From Campylobacterales bacterium (GTDB lineage Bacteria; Campylobacterota; Campylobacteria; Campylobacterales; Arcobacteraceae), in contig JAGYNS010000003.1 of the NCBI GenBank assembly GCA_018399655.1, positions 1-39,932 of the forward strand: a stretch of DNA of 39,932 bases. Direction: 5' to 3'. The notes under the pieces were generated by a model, which ran no database searches, was not told the DNA's origin, and saw only the letters and a list, made by a program, of their open reading frames with translations. This document shows, piece after piece, positions 1 to 10,663 of the stretch. Positions within the stretch are counted from its first letter, which is position 1, and the number at the start of each line of letters is the position of its first letter. The translations under genes were made by a program, and so were the position numbers.

Positions 1-25
1 AAGTAAAAAGATTAAGGGACCGTAA

Positions 26-1129
26 GTGAGTATCAATATGAATATTAGCAAAAATATAAAAGTACTTTTTGTAGAAGATGATGCGATGATTCGCAATATG
101 TTCCACACTATGCTATCATCTTTTTTTGATAAACTAGAAGTTGCTATTGATGGGAAAGATGCTCTTGAAAAATATAAAAAAGAGGAGTTTGATCTTATTA
201 TTACCGATATCAATATGCCAAATATGGATGGAATTGAGATGGCAAAAAAGATACGGGAAAAAGATCTTCAAGTCTCTATTCTATTTGTAACTGGATTTGA
301 CGATAGTGAATATCTACTTCAGTGCTCTCAGCTTGATATCTCTGGATATTTAGTAAAACCTTTAGATATGGATGATTTGATCCCTGTTCTTCAAAAAGTA
401 AACCAAAAAATACAGCTGCACCAAAAATTTAAAAAACAAGAATCTCAACTCATAGAGATCAATAATGACCTAGAGCAACAAATGATCAGTAGAATCTCAG
501 AGATTTATGCTTTAAACCAAGAGCTTATAGCGACTCAAAAAGAGGTAATTTTTACCATGGGTGCTATAGGAGAGAGTCGAAGTAAAGAGACTGGAAATCA
601 TGTAAAAAGGGTAGCGTGCTACTGTGAACTTCTAGCAAAATATTATGGACTTGATCCTGAAACAGTAGATTTAGTAAAAGAAGCAAGCCCTATGCATGAT
701 ATAGGAAAAGTAGCGACTCCTGATAGTATTTTAAATAAGAATTCCGCTTTAACCAATGAAGAAAGAGATATTATGCGTGATCACGCTTTGTTGGGATATG
801 AGATGCTCAAACACTCACAAAGACCTTTGCTTAAGATAGCGGCAACTATTGCTTACGAACATCATGAAAAATATGATGGGACAGGATATCCTCAAGGACT
901 CAAAGGGGAACAGATAAGTATCTATGGAAGAATCACAGCTTTAGCAGATGTATTTGATGCATTAGGAAGTGATAGGTGTTATAAAAAAGCGTGGGAAGAT
1001 GAAAAGATATTTGCCCTGCTAAAAGAGCAAAAAGGGAAACACTTTGACCCAAAACTTGTTGATATATTTTTTGAGCATCTTGATGAGTTTTGTGCAATTA
1101 GGGATAAATATAGAGATATACTTAAATAG
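26..1129 (+). CDS. Response regulator receiver domain fused to HD-GYP domain (putative c-di-GMP phosphodiesterase), GTG start
   Basis: N-terminal REC (VLFVEDDAMIR, DLIITDINMPNMDG, VKPLD); C-terminal HD-GYP (MHDIGKVATPDSIL, HHEKYDGTGYPQGLKGEQI). Confidence 0.93.
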   Translation: MSINMNISKNIKVLFVEDDAMIRNMFHTMLSSFFDKLEVAIDGKDALEKYKKEEFDLIITDINMPNMDGIEMAKKIREKDLQVSILFVTGFDDSEYLLQCSQLDISGYLVKPLDMDDLIPVLQKVNQKIQLHQKFKKQESQLIEINNDLEQQMISRISEIYALNQELIATQKEVIFTMGAIGESRSKETGNHVKRVACYCELLAKYYGLDPETVDLVKEASPMHDIGKVATPDSILNKNSALTNEERDIMRDHALLGYEMLKHSQRPLLKIAATIAYEHHEKYDGTGYPQGLKGEQISIYGRITALADVFDALGSDRCYKKAWEDEKIFALLKEQKGKHFDPKLVDIFFEHLDEFCAIRDKYRDILK

Positions 1130-1148
1130 TATTCCTACTTCCTACTAT

Positions 1149-1847
1149 CTAGTTTGTTCTAGAGTTTTTTTCCTCAATTCCACTCATACCAAATCTTTTT
1201 ACTAGCTCTTGTTTGATCCTATCAGGGGAGATGCCTCTGCTTGCCATTGCAACTAAACAGTGATACACAAGGTCAGCTCCTTCATAGATGATCTCTTGGG
1301 TGTCATTGTCTTTTATAGCAAAGGTAAACTCTCCCGCTTCTTCCACTATTTTTTTCAGCATTGAGTTTTGTTTCCCTTGAAGAAGTTTTGCGGTGTATGA
1401 TTTTTCTGGGTCATCATGTTTTTTTTCTAAAATGGTATGGTATAAAGTATCTATCACTCCATAAGCAGCAGTTGTATCTACTTCTACTTCACTTGTTTTT
1501 TCTCCAGTTTGCATATCAGTAAAAAAGCAAGATTTTCTCCCTGTGTGGCAGGCTACTCCCTCTTGCTCTACTAAAAGCAATAGTGTATCACTGTCACAGT
1601 CAAGTTTTAGTGAGACCACTTTTTGGGTATGACCTGAACTTTCCCCTTTTTTCCAAAGTCGTTGTTTGCTTCTACTAAAATAGTGTGCATAGTTAGTTTG
1701 CATTGTGAGCTCTAAAGCTTCTTTATTCATATACGCAAGCATCAATACCTCTTTAGTATTGCTCTGCTGTGTAATGACGGGGATTATCCCACCACCTTTT
1801 TCAAAATCTATTGTATCTATAATTTTATTATTCATTCGTTTGTCCAA
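1149..1847 (-). CDS. hisIE: Bifunctional phosphoribosyl-AMP cyclohydrolase / phosphoribosyl-ATP pyrophosphatase
   Basis: HisI part ([58 protein letters not shown]) followed by HisE part ([31 protein letters not shown]). Confidence 0.95.
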   Translation of the reverse strand: MDKRMNNKIIDTIDFEKGGGIIPVITQQSNTKEVLMLAYMNKEALELTMQTNYAHYFSRSKQRLWKKGESSGHTQKVVSLKLDCDSDTLLLLVEQEGVACHTGRKSCFFTDMQTGEKTSEVEVDTTAAYGVIDTLYHTILEKKHDDPEKSYTAKLLQGKQNSMLKKIVEEAGEFTFAIKDNDTQEIIYEGADLVYHCLVAMASRGISPDRIKQELVKRFGMSGIEEKNSRTN

Positions 1848-2271
1848 ATCCTGTTATACTGTTTTCATTATCCATGGTAAAAGTTTCTTTTGTCTGTTTT
1901 TGAAGAATATGATCTTTTGTAGTTTGAGTCTGTTTATTTTGTTGCTCTATGGTATCTAAAAAAAGCTCTTGCTCGATTCTTTCTATCTCATTGTCTTGAA
2001 ACTGTTGTTGCATATTTTTAAGCTCTAAAGATTCAATCTCAAGGTTCAAAGAGTTTATTTTGTGGTGCAAAAATACGATATCTTCATGAAGCTTACTATT
2101 TTTTTCTTCAAGTGTTGTGATCTTTTGTTGGAGATTCTCAATAGTTTTTTGAGATTCTATATTATCTTCTAAGAGTGAATGGGAGATATTGTCATAATCA
2201 TCAAGTTGCAAGTAGACCAATGCCAAAACTAAAATCAACACTAAAATAATAATATATTTAAATTTTTGCAT
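1828..2271 (-). CDS. Hypothetical membrane-anchored coiled-coil protein
   Basis: One N-terminal TM segment ([16 protein letters not shown]) followed by long coiled-coil; overlaps hisIE start by 20 bp. Confidence 0.7.
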   Translation of the reverse strand: MQKFKYIIILVLILVLALVYLQLDDYDNISHSLLEDNIESQKTIENLQQKITTLEEKNSKLHEDIVFLHHKINSLNLEIESLELKNMQQQFQDNEIERIEQELFLDTIEQQNKQTQTTKDHILQKQTKETFTMDNENSITGFGQTNE

Positions 2272-2316
2272 GGTACTCCTAAAGAGAAGAAAACTTCTCT
2301 TTATAATTTTTCTTTG

Positions 2317-3435
2317 TTATTTGTGGATTGCTGTATCTCGTGCTTTATCTTTGGTATCAACCCAGATATTTGGAGTAGAACCACCAGGTGTTAAGAATAT
2401 TTTTGCATCTTTATTTTCACGCAATGCATCGTTAAACTTCCCTTGCACTTGAATTTGTTGCATATGCAATAGATTTGGTGTAAGTGATTGAGCGATCAGT
2501 TTATTTGCTTTTGATTGTGCATCAGCTTCAATAGTTACCGCGTCTGCTCGACCTTGTGCTTCAATTCTATTTTTATCCGCTTCCCCTTTTGCAAGTGCTG
2601 CTTTCTTTTCAGCTTCTTGTTTTGCTCTTAAAACCTCATATTTTACTCTCTCTTGCTCTTGATTCGCGATCTGTACTCGTTCAATTTGCTCTTTAATTCT
2701 CTCTGGCAAAACGATCTCTCTTAATTGCACCGATTCAACCGTTACAGGTCGCCCCTCAAGCTCTTCCACTTTTTCTCTTATCCCATTTTCAATTAAAGTT
2801 GCTATCTCATTTCGCTTTTTAGGAAGCTCCTCAGCATTAAACTCCCCTACAACATTTCTTACGATGTTTCGAACCACTGGGTTTACGATCTTCTCTTCCC
2901 ATGCTAAACCCCATGTGGCAATAGTAGCTGGAGCTCCACTTGGAGTCAATTTATATTGAACAGTAAGCTCAATAGACACTGGAAGTCCTCTAGAGTCAAG
3001 GATATTAATAGCTGGATTTACTTTGATTCCACTATCAATTGTACTCATCTGTTCTACACTCATATAGTTGATAAGTCTTACTTTTGTATCTACTATGATC
3101 ACTTTTTGAACTACTGGAAGATACAGATGAAAACCTGGCTCTAAAGGGATATTTTCAAATTTACCTGTAGTGATTTTAATCCCTACTTCCCCTGAGTTGA
3201 TTACTACAAAAGGTTTTGCTAAAAACAAAAATATCCCTATAATGATAATCCCATAAATGGCAGCTGAACCTTTTCCAAAGTTTTTGAAAAACTGAGGTGG
3301 CTCAAAAGGTGGTTGGTATCCACCACCATTTCCTCCACCGTTTCCACCGCCGTTTGATCCACCATTTTTTGGTGAGTTGTTTGTACTTCCTTGTTGTTTT
3401 TGTCTATTTTTAAAATAGTCATTGTCTATTGGCAT
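2317..3435 (-). CDS. SPFH/prohibitin-family (HflK/C-like) membrane protein with Gly/Asn-rich N-terminus
   Basis: NGGGNGGGNGGGYQPP N-term, one TM, SPFH core (INSGEVGIKITTGKFENIPLEPGFHLYLP), Ala/Glu-rich coiled-coil. Confidence 0.9.
   Translation of the reverse strand: MPIDNDYFKNRQKQQGSTNNSPKNGGSNGGGNGGGNGGGYQPPFEPPQFFKNFGKGSAAIYGIIIIGIFLFLAKPFVVINSGEVGIKITTGKFENIPLEPGFHLYLPVVQKVIIVDTKVRLINYMSVEQMSTIDSGIKVNPAINILDSRGLPVSIELTVQYKLTPSGAPATIATWGLAWEEKIVNPVVRNIVRNVVGEFNAEELPKKRNEIATLIENGIREKVEELEGRPVTVESVQLREIVLPERIKEQIERVQIANQEQERVKYEVLRAKQEAEKKAALAKGEADKNRIEAQGRADAVTIEADAQSKANKLIAQSLTPNLLHMQQIQVQGKFNDALRENKDAKIFLTPGGSTPNIWVDTKDKARDTAIHK
3323..3358 (-). repeat. Three imperfect 12-bp tandem units encoding the Gly-rich NGGG repeats
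   Basis: ccaccatttcct / ccaccgtttcca / ccgccgtttgat on + strand. Confidence 0.6.
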
Positions 3436-3473
3436 CTATATTCCCTTTTTTATAAAATTGTGTAATGATATAC

Positions 3474-3495
3474 AAGACTCCTTGATGAGAGTCTT
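3474..3495. repeat. 7-bp inverted repeat (AAGACTC-N8-GAGTCTT) between ilvE and the SPFH gene
   Basis: Direct reading; no T-run on either side, so function unclear. Confidence 0.35.
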
Positions 3496-3512
3496 AAGTA
3501 TATCTTTTAGTT

Positions 3513-4433
3513 TTAGTTGATGTAGGTGAGATATTTTATATATTTCTCATTTTTCCCAGCTACGGCATCAAAATACGCCTCTTGAAGTTGTGCAGTGATA
3601 ACTCCTCTACTTCCACACCCTATGACTCTATGGTCAATATCTCGTACAGGGGTAACCTCTGCAGCGGTTCCTGTTAAGAATACTTCATCTGCTATATAAA
3701 GCTCTTCTCGTGTGATTCTTCTTCTTTGCACCTCTATTCCCATATCCAAAGCTAAGTCAATAACAGTAGCTTGAGTGATTGACTCTAAGGAGTTGTCATT
3801 TGGTGGGGAGATAAGTTTTCCATCTCGTACCATAAATAAGCATGCTCCACTAGCTTCCGCAACATACCCTTGATCATCTCTTAAAAGTGCTTCATCATAT
3901 CCCGCTTCTACCGCTTCATATTTTGCCATTTGTGAGTTAAGATAGTTGGCTACTGCTTTTGCTTTTCCCATGCTTGAAGTGTTTGGTGTTCTAGTAAATG
4001 AAGAGATTTTCAGTCGAATACCATTTTTTAATCCCTCTTCACCAAGATATGCACCCCATTTCCACGCGGCGATTGATACATGTACAGGTGCCTCTTTGTG
4101 GTAAAGACCCATTACCCCGTATCCTAAATAACTAAGAGGTCTTAAATATGCCCCATCAAAAAGCTCATTTTCTTGTAAAAGTTTTATTTGAGCATTATTG
4201 AGCTCCTCAACACTATAAGGAACATTGATAAGTGTCATCTTTGAAGAGTTGATAAGTCTTTGTGTATGTTCGTTTAGTTTAAAAATAGCACATCTTCCAT
4301 CAGCAGTTTTATATGCTTTTGTCCCCTCAATCGCTCCATTTCCATAGTGAAGCGTATGTGTAAGAACATGAACTTTGGCTTCATCCCAAGGGGTAAGCTC
4401 TCCATCCATCCAAATATATTTTGCTTTTTCCAT
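3513..4433 (-). CDS. ilvE: Branched-chain amino acid aminotransferase
   Basis: Fold-type IV aminotransferase signatures: YIWMDGELTPWDEAKVHVLTHTLHYGNGAIEGTKAY, EASGACLFMV, ITREELYIADEVFLTGTAAEVTPV. Confidence 0.95.
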   Translation of the reverse strand: MEKAKYIWMDGELTPWDEAKVHVLTHTLHYGNGAIEGTKAYKTADGRCAIFKLNEHTQRLINSSKMTLINVPYSVEELNNAQIKLLQENELFDGAYLRPLSYLGYGVMGLYHKEAPVHVSIAAWKWGAYLGEEGLKNGIRLKISSFTRTPNTSSMGKAKAVANYLNSQMAKYEAVEAGYDEALLRDDQGYVAEASGACLFMVRDGKLISPPNDNSLESITQATVIDLALDMGIEVQRRRITREELYIADEVFLTGTAAEVTPVRDIDHRVIGCGSRGVITAQLQEAYFDAVAGKNEKYIKYLTYIN

Positions 4434-4517
4434 TCTATAAATCCTAATTTAGAGGTATTCTTATATAAATAGCGGTTATTTTAGCTAAAAATAGTTTAAA
4501 ATAGATATAATTTCTTT

Positions 4518-6095
4518 ATGGATACAACACTGACACTTGAAATAATCAAAAAAATACTCAATGAACGGACACAAGATGATCAATTTGCAAGCTTAAAAGA
4601 TATCCCCCACCCAAATGGGTTGAAAGATATGGAAAAAGCGACTCAACGGATAGTAGAAGCGATCAAAAACAACGAAACAATCACTATTGTAGGGGACTAT
4701 GATGTAGATGGAGTTGTCTCAACGGCTCTTATGGTAAATTTTTTTCAATTTTGCAATATCCCTGTAGAGTATATTATCCCAAATCGCTTTGAGCATGGAT
4801 ATGGGCTTAGCCCCAAAATACTTGATAAAATAGATGGGGGACTTATCATCACTGTTGATAATGGTATTAGTGCCTATGAAGCTGCAAATATTTGCCAGAA
4901 AAAAGGGATAGATCTGATCATCACCGATCATCACACAGTTGGAAGTGAACTCCCAGAGGCTTTTGCAATTGTTAACCCTAAACAACAAGATTGCCCATTT
5001 CCTTTTAAAGAGATTTGTGGAGCCCATGTGGCATGGTATCTGTGTGGAAGTTTGAAAAATGCTTTAGGGGTAAAATATAACTTAATGGACTCCCTTGATC
5101 TTTTGGCATTAGCTATTGTAGCGGATATTATGCCAATGGTAAGTCTTAATAGAACGATGCTTAAAGCTGGACTTCAAGTGATACAAAACTCTACACGACC
5201 TGTTTTTATAGCTTTAAAACAAAGATTAGGCTTAGAGAATATCAATGAAGAGGATATAGGATTTAAAATAGCACCACTTATAAATTGTGCGGGGAGGATG
5301 AATGATCCAAGCGATGCACTGGAGCTTATTTTAAGTGAACATTTGGAGTTGACATTTGATCACTTAGAGTATCTTATAGGGCTTAATGAGCAAAGAAAAA
5401 ACCAACAAGCGATGATATTTGAACAAGCAAAAGAGCAAGTTGATGAAACAAAACCAATCATCCTAGTAGCAAGTGATCAATGGAATGAGGGGATCATAGG
5501 GATAGTTGCCTCAAAGCTGTGTGAAAAATATAAAAAACCAAGTTTTGTACTAAGTATTGATGGGGAAAAAGCAAAAGCAAGCTGTAGAAGTACCGATACA
5601 GTTGATCTGTATGAGCTTATAAAAAGTTGCTCCTCAACACTGCTTGGATTTGGGGGACACAAACAAGCTGCAGGTCTAGCACTAAAGACTCAAAATATCC
5701 AAAAGTTTGAAACTCAACTAAGTCAAAATATTTCACAATTCCAAAGCGATACCGATCAATCACACAACGCTTTAGGAGTTTTTGAACTAGATAATGTGGG
5801 GCAAGAGGTGTATAACCTTATAGAAGCGTATCGTCCCTATGGTATTACCAATCCCTATCCACTTTTCTTATTTGAAAATCTTTTAATCAAGAAAATAAAT
5901 AAAATAGGGAAAAATAAACAATACAGTAAACTTATCCTTACTAATGGGCAAACAGATATCGATATGCTTGTATTTATTGATGAGCAAAGCTTATGCGAAG
6001 GGCAAAACATAAGCTGTGTGGCACAAATAAGTAAAAATGAGTTTCGAAATATGGTGGAATATAATCTTATGCTTAAAGAGATTATTTCCGTTTAA
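4518..6095 (+). CDS. recJ: Single-stranded-DNA-specific exonuclease RecJ
   Basis: DHH-family motifs: TIVGDYDVDGVVSTAL, ITVDNGISA, IITDHHTVG; DHHA1-type GGHKQAAGLAL. Confidence 0.93.
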   Translation: MDTTLTLEIIKKILNERTQDDQFASLKDIPHPNGLKDMEKATQRIVEAIKNNETITIVGDYDVDGVVSTALMVNFFQFCNIPVEYIIPNRFEHGYGLSPKILDKIDGGLIITVDNGISAYEAANICQKKGIDLIITDHHTVGSELPEAFAIVNPKQQDCPFPFKEICGAHVAWYLCGSLKNALGVKYNLMDSLDLLALAIVADIMPMVSLNRTMLKAGLQVIQNSTRPVFIALKQRLGLENINEEDIGFKIAPLINCAGRMNDPSDALELILSEHLELTFDHLEYLIGLNEQRKNQQAMIFEQAKEQVDETKPIILVASDQWNEGIIGIVASKLCEKYKKPSFVLSIDGEKAKASCRSTDTVDLYELIKSCSSTLLGFGGHKQAAGLALKTQNIQKFETQLSQNISQFQSDTDQSHNALGVFELDNVGQEVYNLIEAYRPYGITNPYPLFLFENLLIKKINKIGKNKQYSKLILTNGQTDIDMLVFIDEQSLCEGQNISCVAQISKNEFRNMVEYNLMLKEIISV

Positions 6096-6161
6096 AGCGT
6101 ATATAACGAAGTTTTTAGTAGAATCGCAACAATAAAAGAAAAGCTCAACAAGGAGTAGCGT

Positions 6162-6512
6162 ATGGATTGGGGTAAAGTCGTATATATATTTTTCTCTTTA
6201 ATGAGTCTAACCACAACGGCAGGTTTTTTGTATGAGCCAAATGCTGTAGCACTATTTATAGCTGCAGGGGTCAATGTAATATCAACCATATTGAAAATTG
6301 GGGTTCGAAATCTGCTCTCAGCAGAATTGCTTGCAAGCTCGCTTGTAGCCGATCTTCACTTGATCCCTGCATTTATAGTATTCGCATTTACAGATAATGT
6401 AGATTTAGCAATCGCTTTAGCTATAGGAGCAGTAGTAGCCAATGTTTACTCTGTAGCATTAGCATTGATTGAGAGTGCAAAAAGTACAGACAATGAAGAT
6501 TATAATCGTTAA
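6162..6512 (+). CDS. Small integral membrane protein of unknown function (116 aa)
   Basis: Hydrophobic TM segments; start ATG preceded by aaggag (SD); intact between recJ and leuS. Confidence 0.75.
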   Translation: MDWGKVVYIFFSLMSLTTTAGFLYEPNAVALFIAAGVNVISTILKIGVRNLLSAELLASSLVADLHLIPAFIVFAFTDNVDLAIALAIGAVVANVYSVALALIESAKSTDNEDYNR

Positions 6513-6526
6513 AGGATAAGTTTTAT

Positions 6527-8995
6527 ATGCAGTATGATTCACAAAGTATTGAGAAAAAATGGCAACAATTTTGGAATGAAAATGGAAGTTTTGAACCGCT
6601 TGAAGAAGAGTGTGGCAAAGAGAAAAAATATATCTTAAGTATGTTTCCCTATCCTAGTGGACGGATCCACATGGGGCATGTAAGAAACTATTGTTTAGGG
6701 GATGCGTTTGCGAGACATTTTAGAAAAAATGGTTTTAATGTATTGCACCCTATTGGTTGGGATAGTTTTGGGATGCCAGCAGAAAATGCGGCGATAAAAC
6801 ATAAACTCCATCCAAAAAAATGGACCTATGAAAATATTGACTATATGAGAAAAGAGCTAGAAGGTCTAGGTCTAAGCTTTTCTAAAACAAGGGAGTTTGC
6901 AACAAGTGATGAGCTGTATACAAAATGGGAACAAGAGTTTATTATTAGAATGTATCAAGAGGGGCTTTTGTATCAAAAAAGTTCAACTGTAAACTGGTGT
7001 GAACCTTGTCATACTGTTTTAGCAAATGAGCAAGTGGAAGAGGGGTGTTGTTGGAGATGTGATACACCCGTACAACAAAAGAGATGCCAGGGGTATTATG
7101 TAGCGATTACAAAATATGCCCAAACCCTTTGGATGATTTGAAAACTTTAGAGGGAAAATGGCCTCCAAGTTTTAACTATGCAAGAAAATTGGATAGGACG
7201 AAGCACAGGGCTAGAGTTTGAATTTAGTTTTAAGTGATAGCTCAAAACAAAAATTAAACAATACCTTTGAAAAATATGAAGTGTTTACCACTCGACCAGA
7301 TACTATCTATGGGGTGACTTACACTGCACTTGCTCCTGAACACAAAATAGTTAAATATATCGTTGAAAACAAACTTTTAAGTGATGAAAAAATAGCACAA
7401 ATTGAAGCGATGCAAAAAGTTACCGAAAGGGATAGAGCAACCAAAGAGAAAGAGGGGATTGATCTTGAGATAACGGTAATCCATCCATTAACAGGGAAGA
7501 GATACCTGTATGGGTTGCTAACTTTGTATTGGCAAGTTATGGTGGTGGGGCTGTTATGGCAATAGTGCCTGCACATGATCGAGATTTTGAGTTTGCAACG
7601 AAATATAAACTTGACATTAAAATCGTAATAGATACCAAAATGGGGATTATTGATCTTCAAGAGGCTTTTACAGATGAGGGTATTTTAGTAGATAGTGATC
7701 AGTTTACTGATATGCCTAATGTGACTGCTAAAAAAGCAATAATTGAACATTTTGAGAAAAATAACCTTGGATATGAAAAAGTCAACTTCAAGCTAAGAGA
7801 TTGGGGAGTTTCAAGACAGAGATATTGGGGTGCCCCAATACCATTTGTCCATTGTAGTGAGTGTGGGATAGTTCCTGAAAAAATTGAAAACTTACCAATT
7901 GCATTGCCTGAAGATGTGCAGATTACAGGGGAGGGAAATCCGTTAGAGAATCATCCAACTTGGAAAAACTGTTCTTGTCCAAAATGTGGCAAAAGTGCAA
8001 GAAGAGAAACAGATACACTTGATACTTTTGTGCAATCTAGTTGGTATTTTTTACGATATGCGACCAATCCATCAAAATGGGATGAAGTGGGGATCGATAA
8101 AGAAGATTCAAATTATTGGATGGATGTGGATCAATATATTGGTGGGATTGAACATGCTATTTTACACCTTTTGTATGCGAGATTTTTTACCAAAGCTTTA
8201 AATCAATTGGGATATACCAATAGTATAGAACCATTTAAAAATTTGCTTACCCAAGGGATGGTGCTCAAAGATGGGGCAAAGATGTCAAAATCAAAAGGGA
8301 ATGTGGTAGACCCAGATGAGATAGTATCAAAATATGGAGCAGATACCGCAAGGCTATTTATCCTTTTTGCAGCCCCTCCAACCAAAGAGTTAGAGTGGAA
8401 TGATAGTGCGGTTGAGGGGGCTTATAAGTTTATACGAAGGTTTTATGAAAGTAGCACGAAGTGTGAAGGAGCCAATGCTTCGCTAATCGAAAGATTAGAC
8501 CACGCATCATTAAATGACAATGAAAAAGAAGCGAGAAAAAAAGTATATGAGGCACTTCAAAAAGCCAATGAAGTGATGAATAAAACCTTTGCTTTTAATA
8601 CTTTGATCGCTAGTTGTATGGAAGCTTTAAATGCTCTGAATAAACAAGATAATCCAACCGTTTGGCTTGAGGGGTATTATATTATGACCAATATTTTAGA
8701 GCCTATTATCCCACATACTTGCTGGGAGCTTAGCGATTCACTTTTTGCAAGAGCTAATTTTGAGAAGCAACTTGCAGTAAAAGAGGAAGTGTTTGTTCAA
8801 GACTCAATCTCTTTAGCACTAACTATTAATGGGAAAAAAAGAGGGGAGATAGAGGTAAGCCCTAGTGCTTCTAAAGAGGAAATTTTAGAAATGGCAAAAT
8901 CAAGTGAGATCGCAAAAAAATGGATAGAGGGAAAAGAGCTAATTAAAGAGATTGTGGTTCCAAATAAATTAGTTAACTTAGTTGTAAAAGGGTAA
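6527..8995 (+). CDS. leuS: Leucyl-tRNA synthetase, as sequenced split into three ORFs by apparent single-base indels
   Basis: ORFs 6527..7141, 7218..7565 and 7529..8995 join into one Leu[18 protein letters not shown] (HIGH-type motif), [19 protein letters not shown] (editing domain), [14 protein letters not shown] (KMSKS). Confidence 0.93.
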
Positions 8996-8997
8996 TT

Positions 8998-9534
8998 GTG
9001 AAATTAAAATCATTCCTTGTATCATTATTCATTATTCACTATTCATTATTCATTATGACAGGGTGTGGATATAAACCAACGGTAACTTATGCTCAAAAAG
9101 AGATAAAAGGGTTGGTGTATGTAGATCTGCATGTAAATATCAATAGTTTTCAAGATTCTATTTTTATAAAAGACACTATGAATCGAATCATTACAGGAAA
9201 CCTACAAGGGAAGCTTGTCAAAGATAAATCTCTAGCAGATACCTTTGTATACCTTTCGTTGGGCTCAGTATCTCATAGTGCACTCACTTCTGATACAGAC
9301 GGGTATGTAAGTAAATATAGAACAAGTGTGCGTATAAATGTACGATATAATCAAAAAGATCAACCTACAAAAAGTTTCTCTTTGAGTGACTACTCAGATT
9401 ATGCAGTTGCTAATGATGGGCAGCTAAGCGATCAAAGGAAAAATCAAGCGATCAATGATGCTACCAATAGAGCACTGAAAAATGTTTTTACAAAAATAGC
9501 GTTGCAAAATATGAACCAAGATGACACAAAATAG
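8998..9534 (+). CDS. lptE: LptE-like LPS-assembly lipoprotein (GTG start)
   Basis: Signal peptide with lipobox-like LFIMTGCGY; ~178 aa; location immediately after leuS matches the usual leuS-lptE order. Confidence 0.65.
   Translation: MKLKSFLVSLFIIHYSLFIMTGCGYKPTVTYAQKEIKGLVYVDLHVNINSFQDSIFIKDTMNRIITGNLQGKLVKDKSLADTFVYLSLGSVSHSALTSDTDGYVSKYRTSVRINVRYNQKDQPTKSFSLSDYSDYAVANDGQLSDQRKNQAINDATNRALKNVFTKIALQNMNQDDTK
9022..9056 (+). repeat. Five tandem heptamers (TCATTAT)2 TCACTAT (TCATTAT)2 inside the lptE signal-peptide coding region
   Basis: Read directly: tcattat tcattat tcactat tcattat tcattat. Confidence 0.95.
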
Positions 9535-10663
9535 TTTACACGATTTTTTAGAAGCAAAAACACTCTATTATGATAAAATTGACTATAGTGTGATCCAAAA
9601 AGGGTGGGAGGCTATAAAAAATGATATCTCCTTGCCCTTTGTGATCCATATAGTTGGTACCAATGGGAAAGGAAGCACAGGAAGATATATCGCTTCACTT
9701 TTAAACCAAGCTCAAAAAACAGTTTTGCACTATAGCTCCCCTCATATTATAAGCTTTAATGAGCGGATTTGGATCGATGGAGAAGATGCCATTGATAATC
9801 AACTTGAAAAAGCTCACCTTTTTTTACAAAAAAAATTGTCAAAAACTCTTCTTGAAAAACTTACCTATTTTGAATATACCACCCTTTTAGCATTTGTTTT
9901 AAGTGATAAAAAAGAGTATTTAGTCCTTGAAGCGGGGCTTGGTGGAGAGTTTGATGCAACCAATGTGGTAAAAAATGATTTAAGTGTATTTACCCCAATA
10001 GGATTGGATCATCAAAGTTTTTTAGGTGATACTATAAAAAAGATTGCCACGACGAAGATGAGAAGTTGCGATAGAAGTTATATCGTAGCAAATCAAATCT
10101 ATTCTGAGGTTTTAGAGGTTCAAAAAACTCTTTTAAAAGATAAAAAATATATAGTGGCTCAAAATATAGAACCTCAATGTGATATCTCATCACTCCCAAA
10201 ATATTTACAGCAAAATTTTCAAATTGCACTTAATGTGATCAACTTTTTAAAAATAGGCTCTTTTGAGTACACTTTACCAAAACTCAAAGGTCGTTTTGAG
10301 TATTATAAAAAAAATATTATAATAGATGTTGGTCATAATAGTTTAGCTGCAACCGTTATAGCAAAAGAGCTTGAAAAAAGCTCACAAAAATTCATTTTGG
10401 TATATAATAGTTATGAAGATAAAGATTATCCAACAATATTAAAAATATTAAAACCATATTTACAAGAGGTGCAGATTATCTCTTTAGAAGATAAACGGGT
10501 AGTTTCTCAAGAGCTTTTAGAAAAAACACTTGAAAAGCTAAACATTACATATAAACAATTTGAGATAATGAATATAAATGAGCAAAACAATTATTTGGTA
10601 TTTGGATCATTTTTAGTTGTAGAGGAGTTTTTAAAAGGGATGAAAAGATATGAAAAAAGATAG
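9521..10663 (+). CDS. folC: Folylpolyglutamate synthase / dihydrofolate synthase
   Basis: Mur-ligase-like P-loop VGTNGKGSTGRYIASLL, SSPHIISFNERIWIDGE, LEAGLGGEFDATNV, PIGLDHQSFLGDTI. Confidence 0.92.
   Translation: MTQNSLHDFLEAKTLYYDKIDYSVIQKGWEAIKNDISLPFVIHIVGTNGKGSTGRYIASLLNQAQKTVLHYSSPHIISFNERIWIDGEDAIDNQLEKAHLFLQKKLSKTLLEKLTYFEYTTLLAFVLSDKKEYLVLEAGLGGEFDATNVVKNDLSVFTPIGLDHQSFLGDTIKKIATTKMRSCDRSYIVANQIYSEVLEVQKTLLKDKKYIVAQNIEPQCDISSLPKYLQQNFQIALNVINFLKIGSFEYTLPKLKGRFEYYKKNIIIDVGHNSLAATVIAKELEKSSQKFILVYNSYEDKDYPTILKILKPYLQEVQIISLEDKRVVSQELLEKTLEKLNITYKQFEIMNINEQNNYLVFGSFLVVEEFLKGMKRYEKR

Noticed and set aside
3474-3495. Terminator between ilvE and the SPFH gene
   Set aside because: Only a 7-bp stem with no T-run in either direction; kept only as a low-confidence inverted repeat.
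7319-7660. Minus-strand 113-aa ORF over leuS
   Set aside because: Opposite the LeuRS editing domain coding sequence; no family resemblance.
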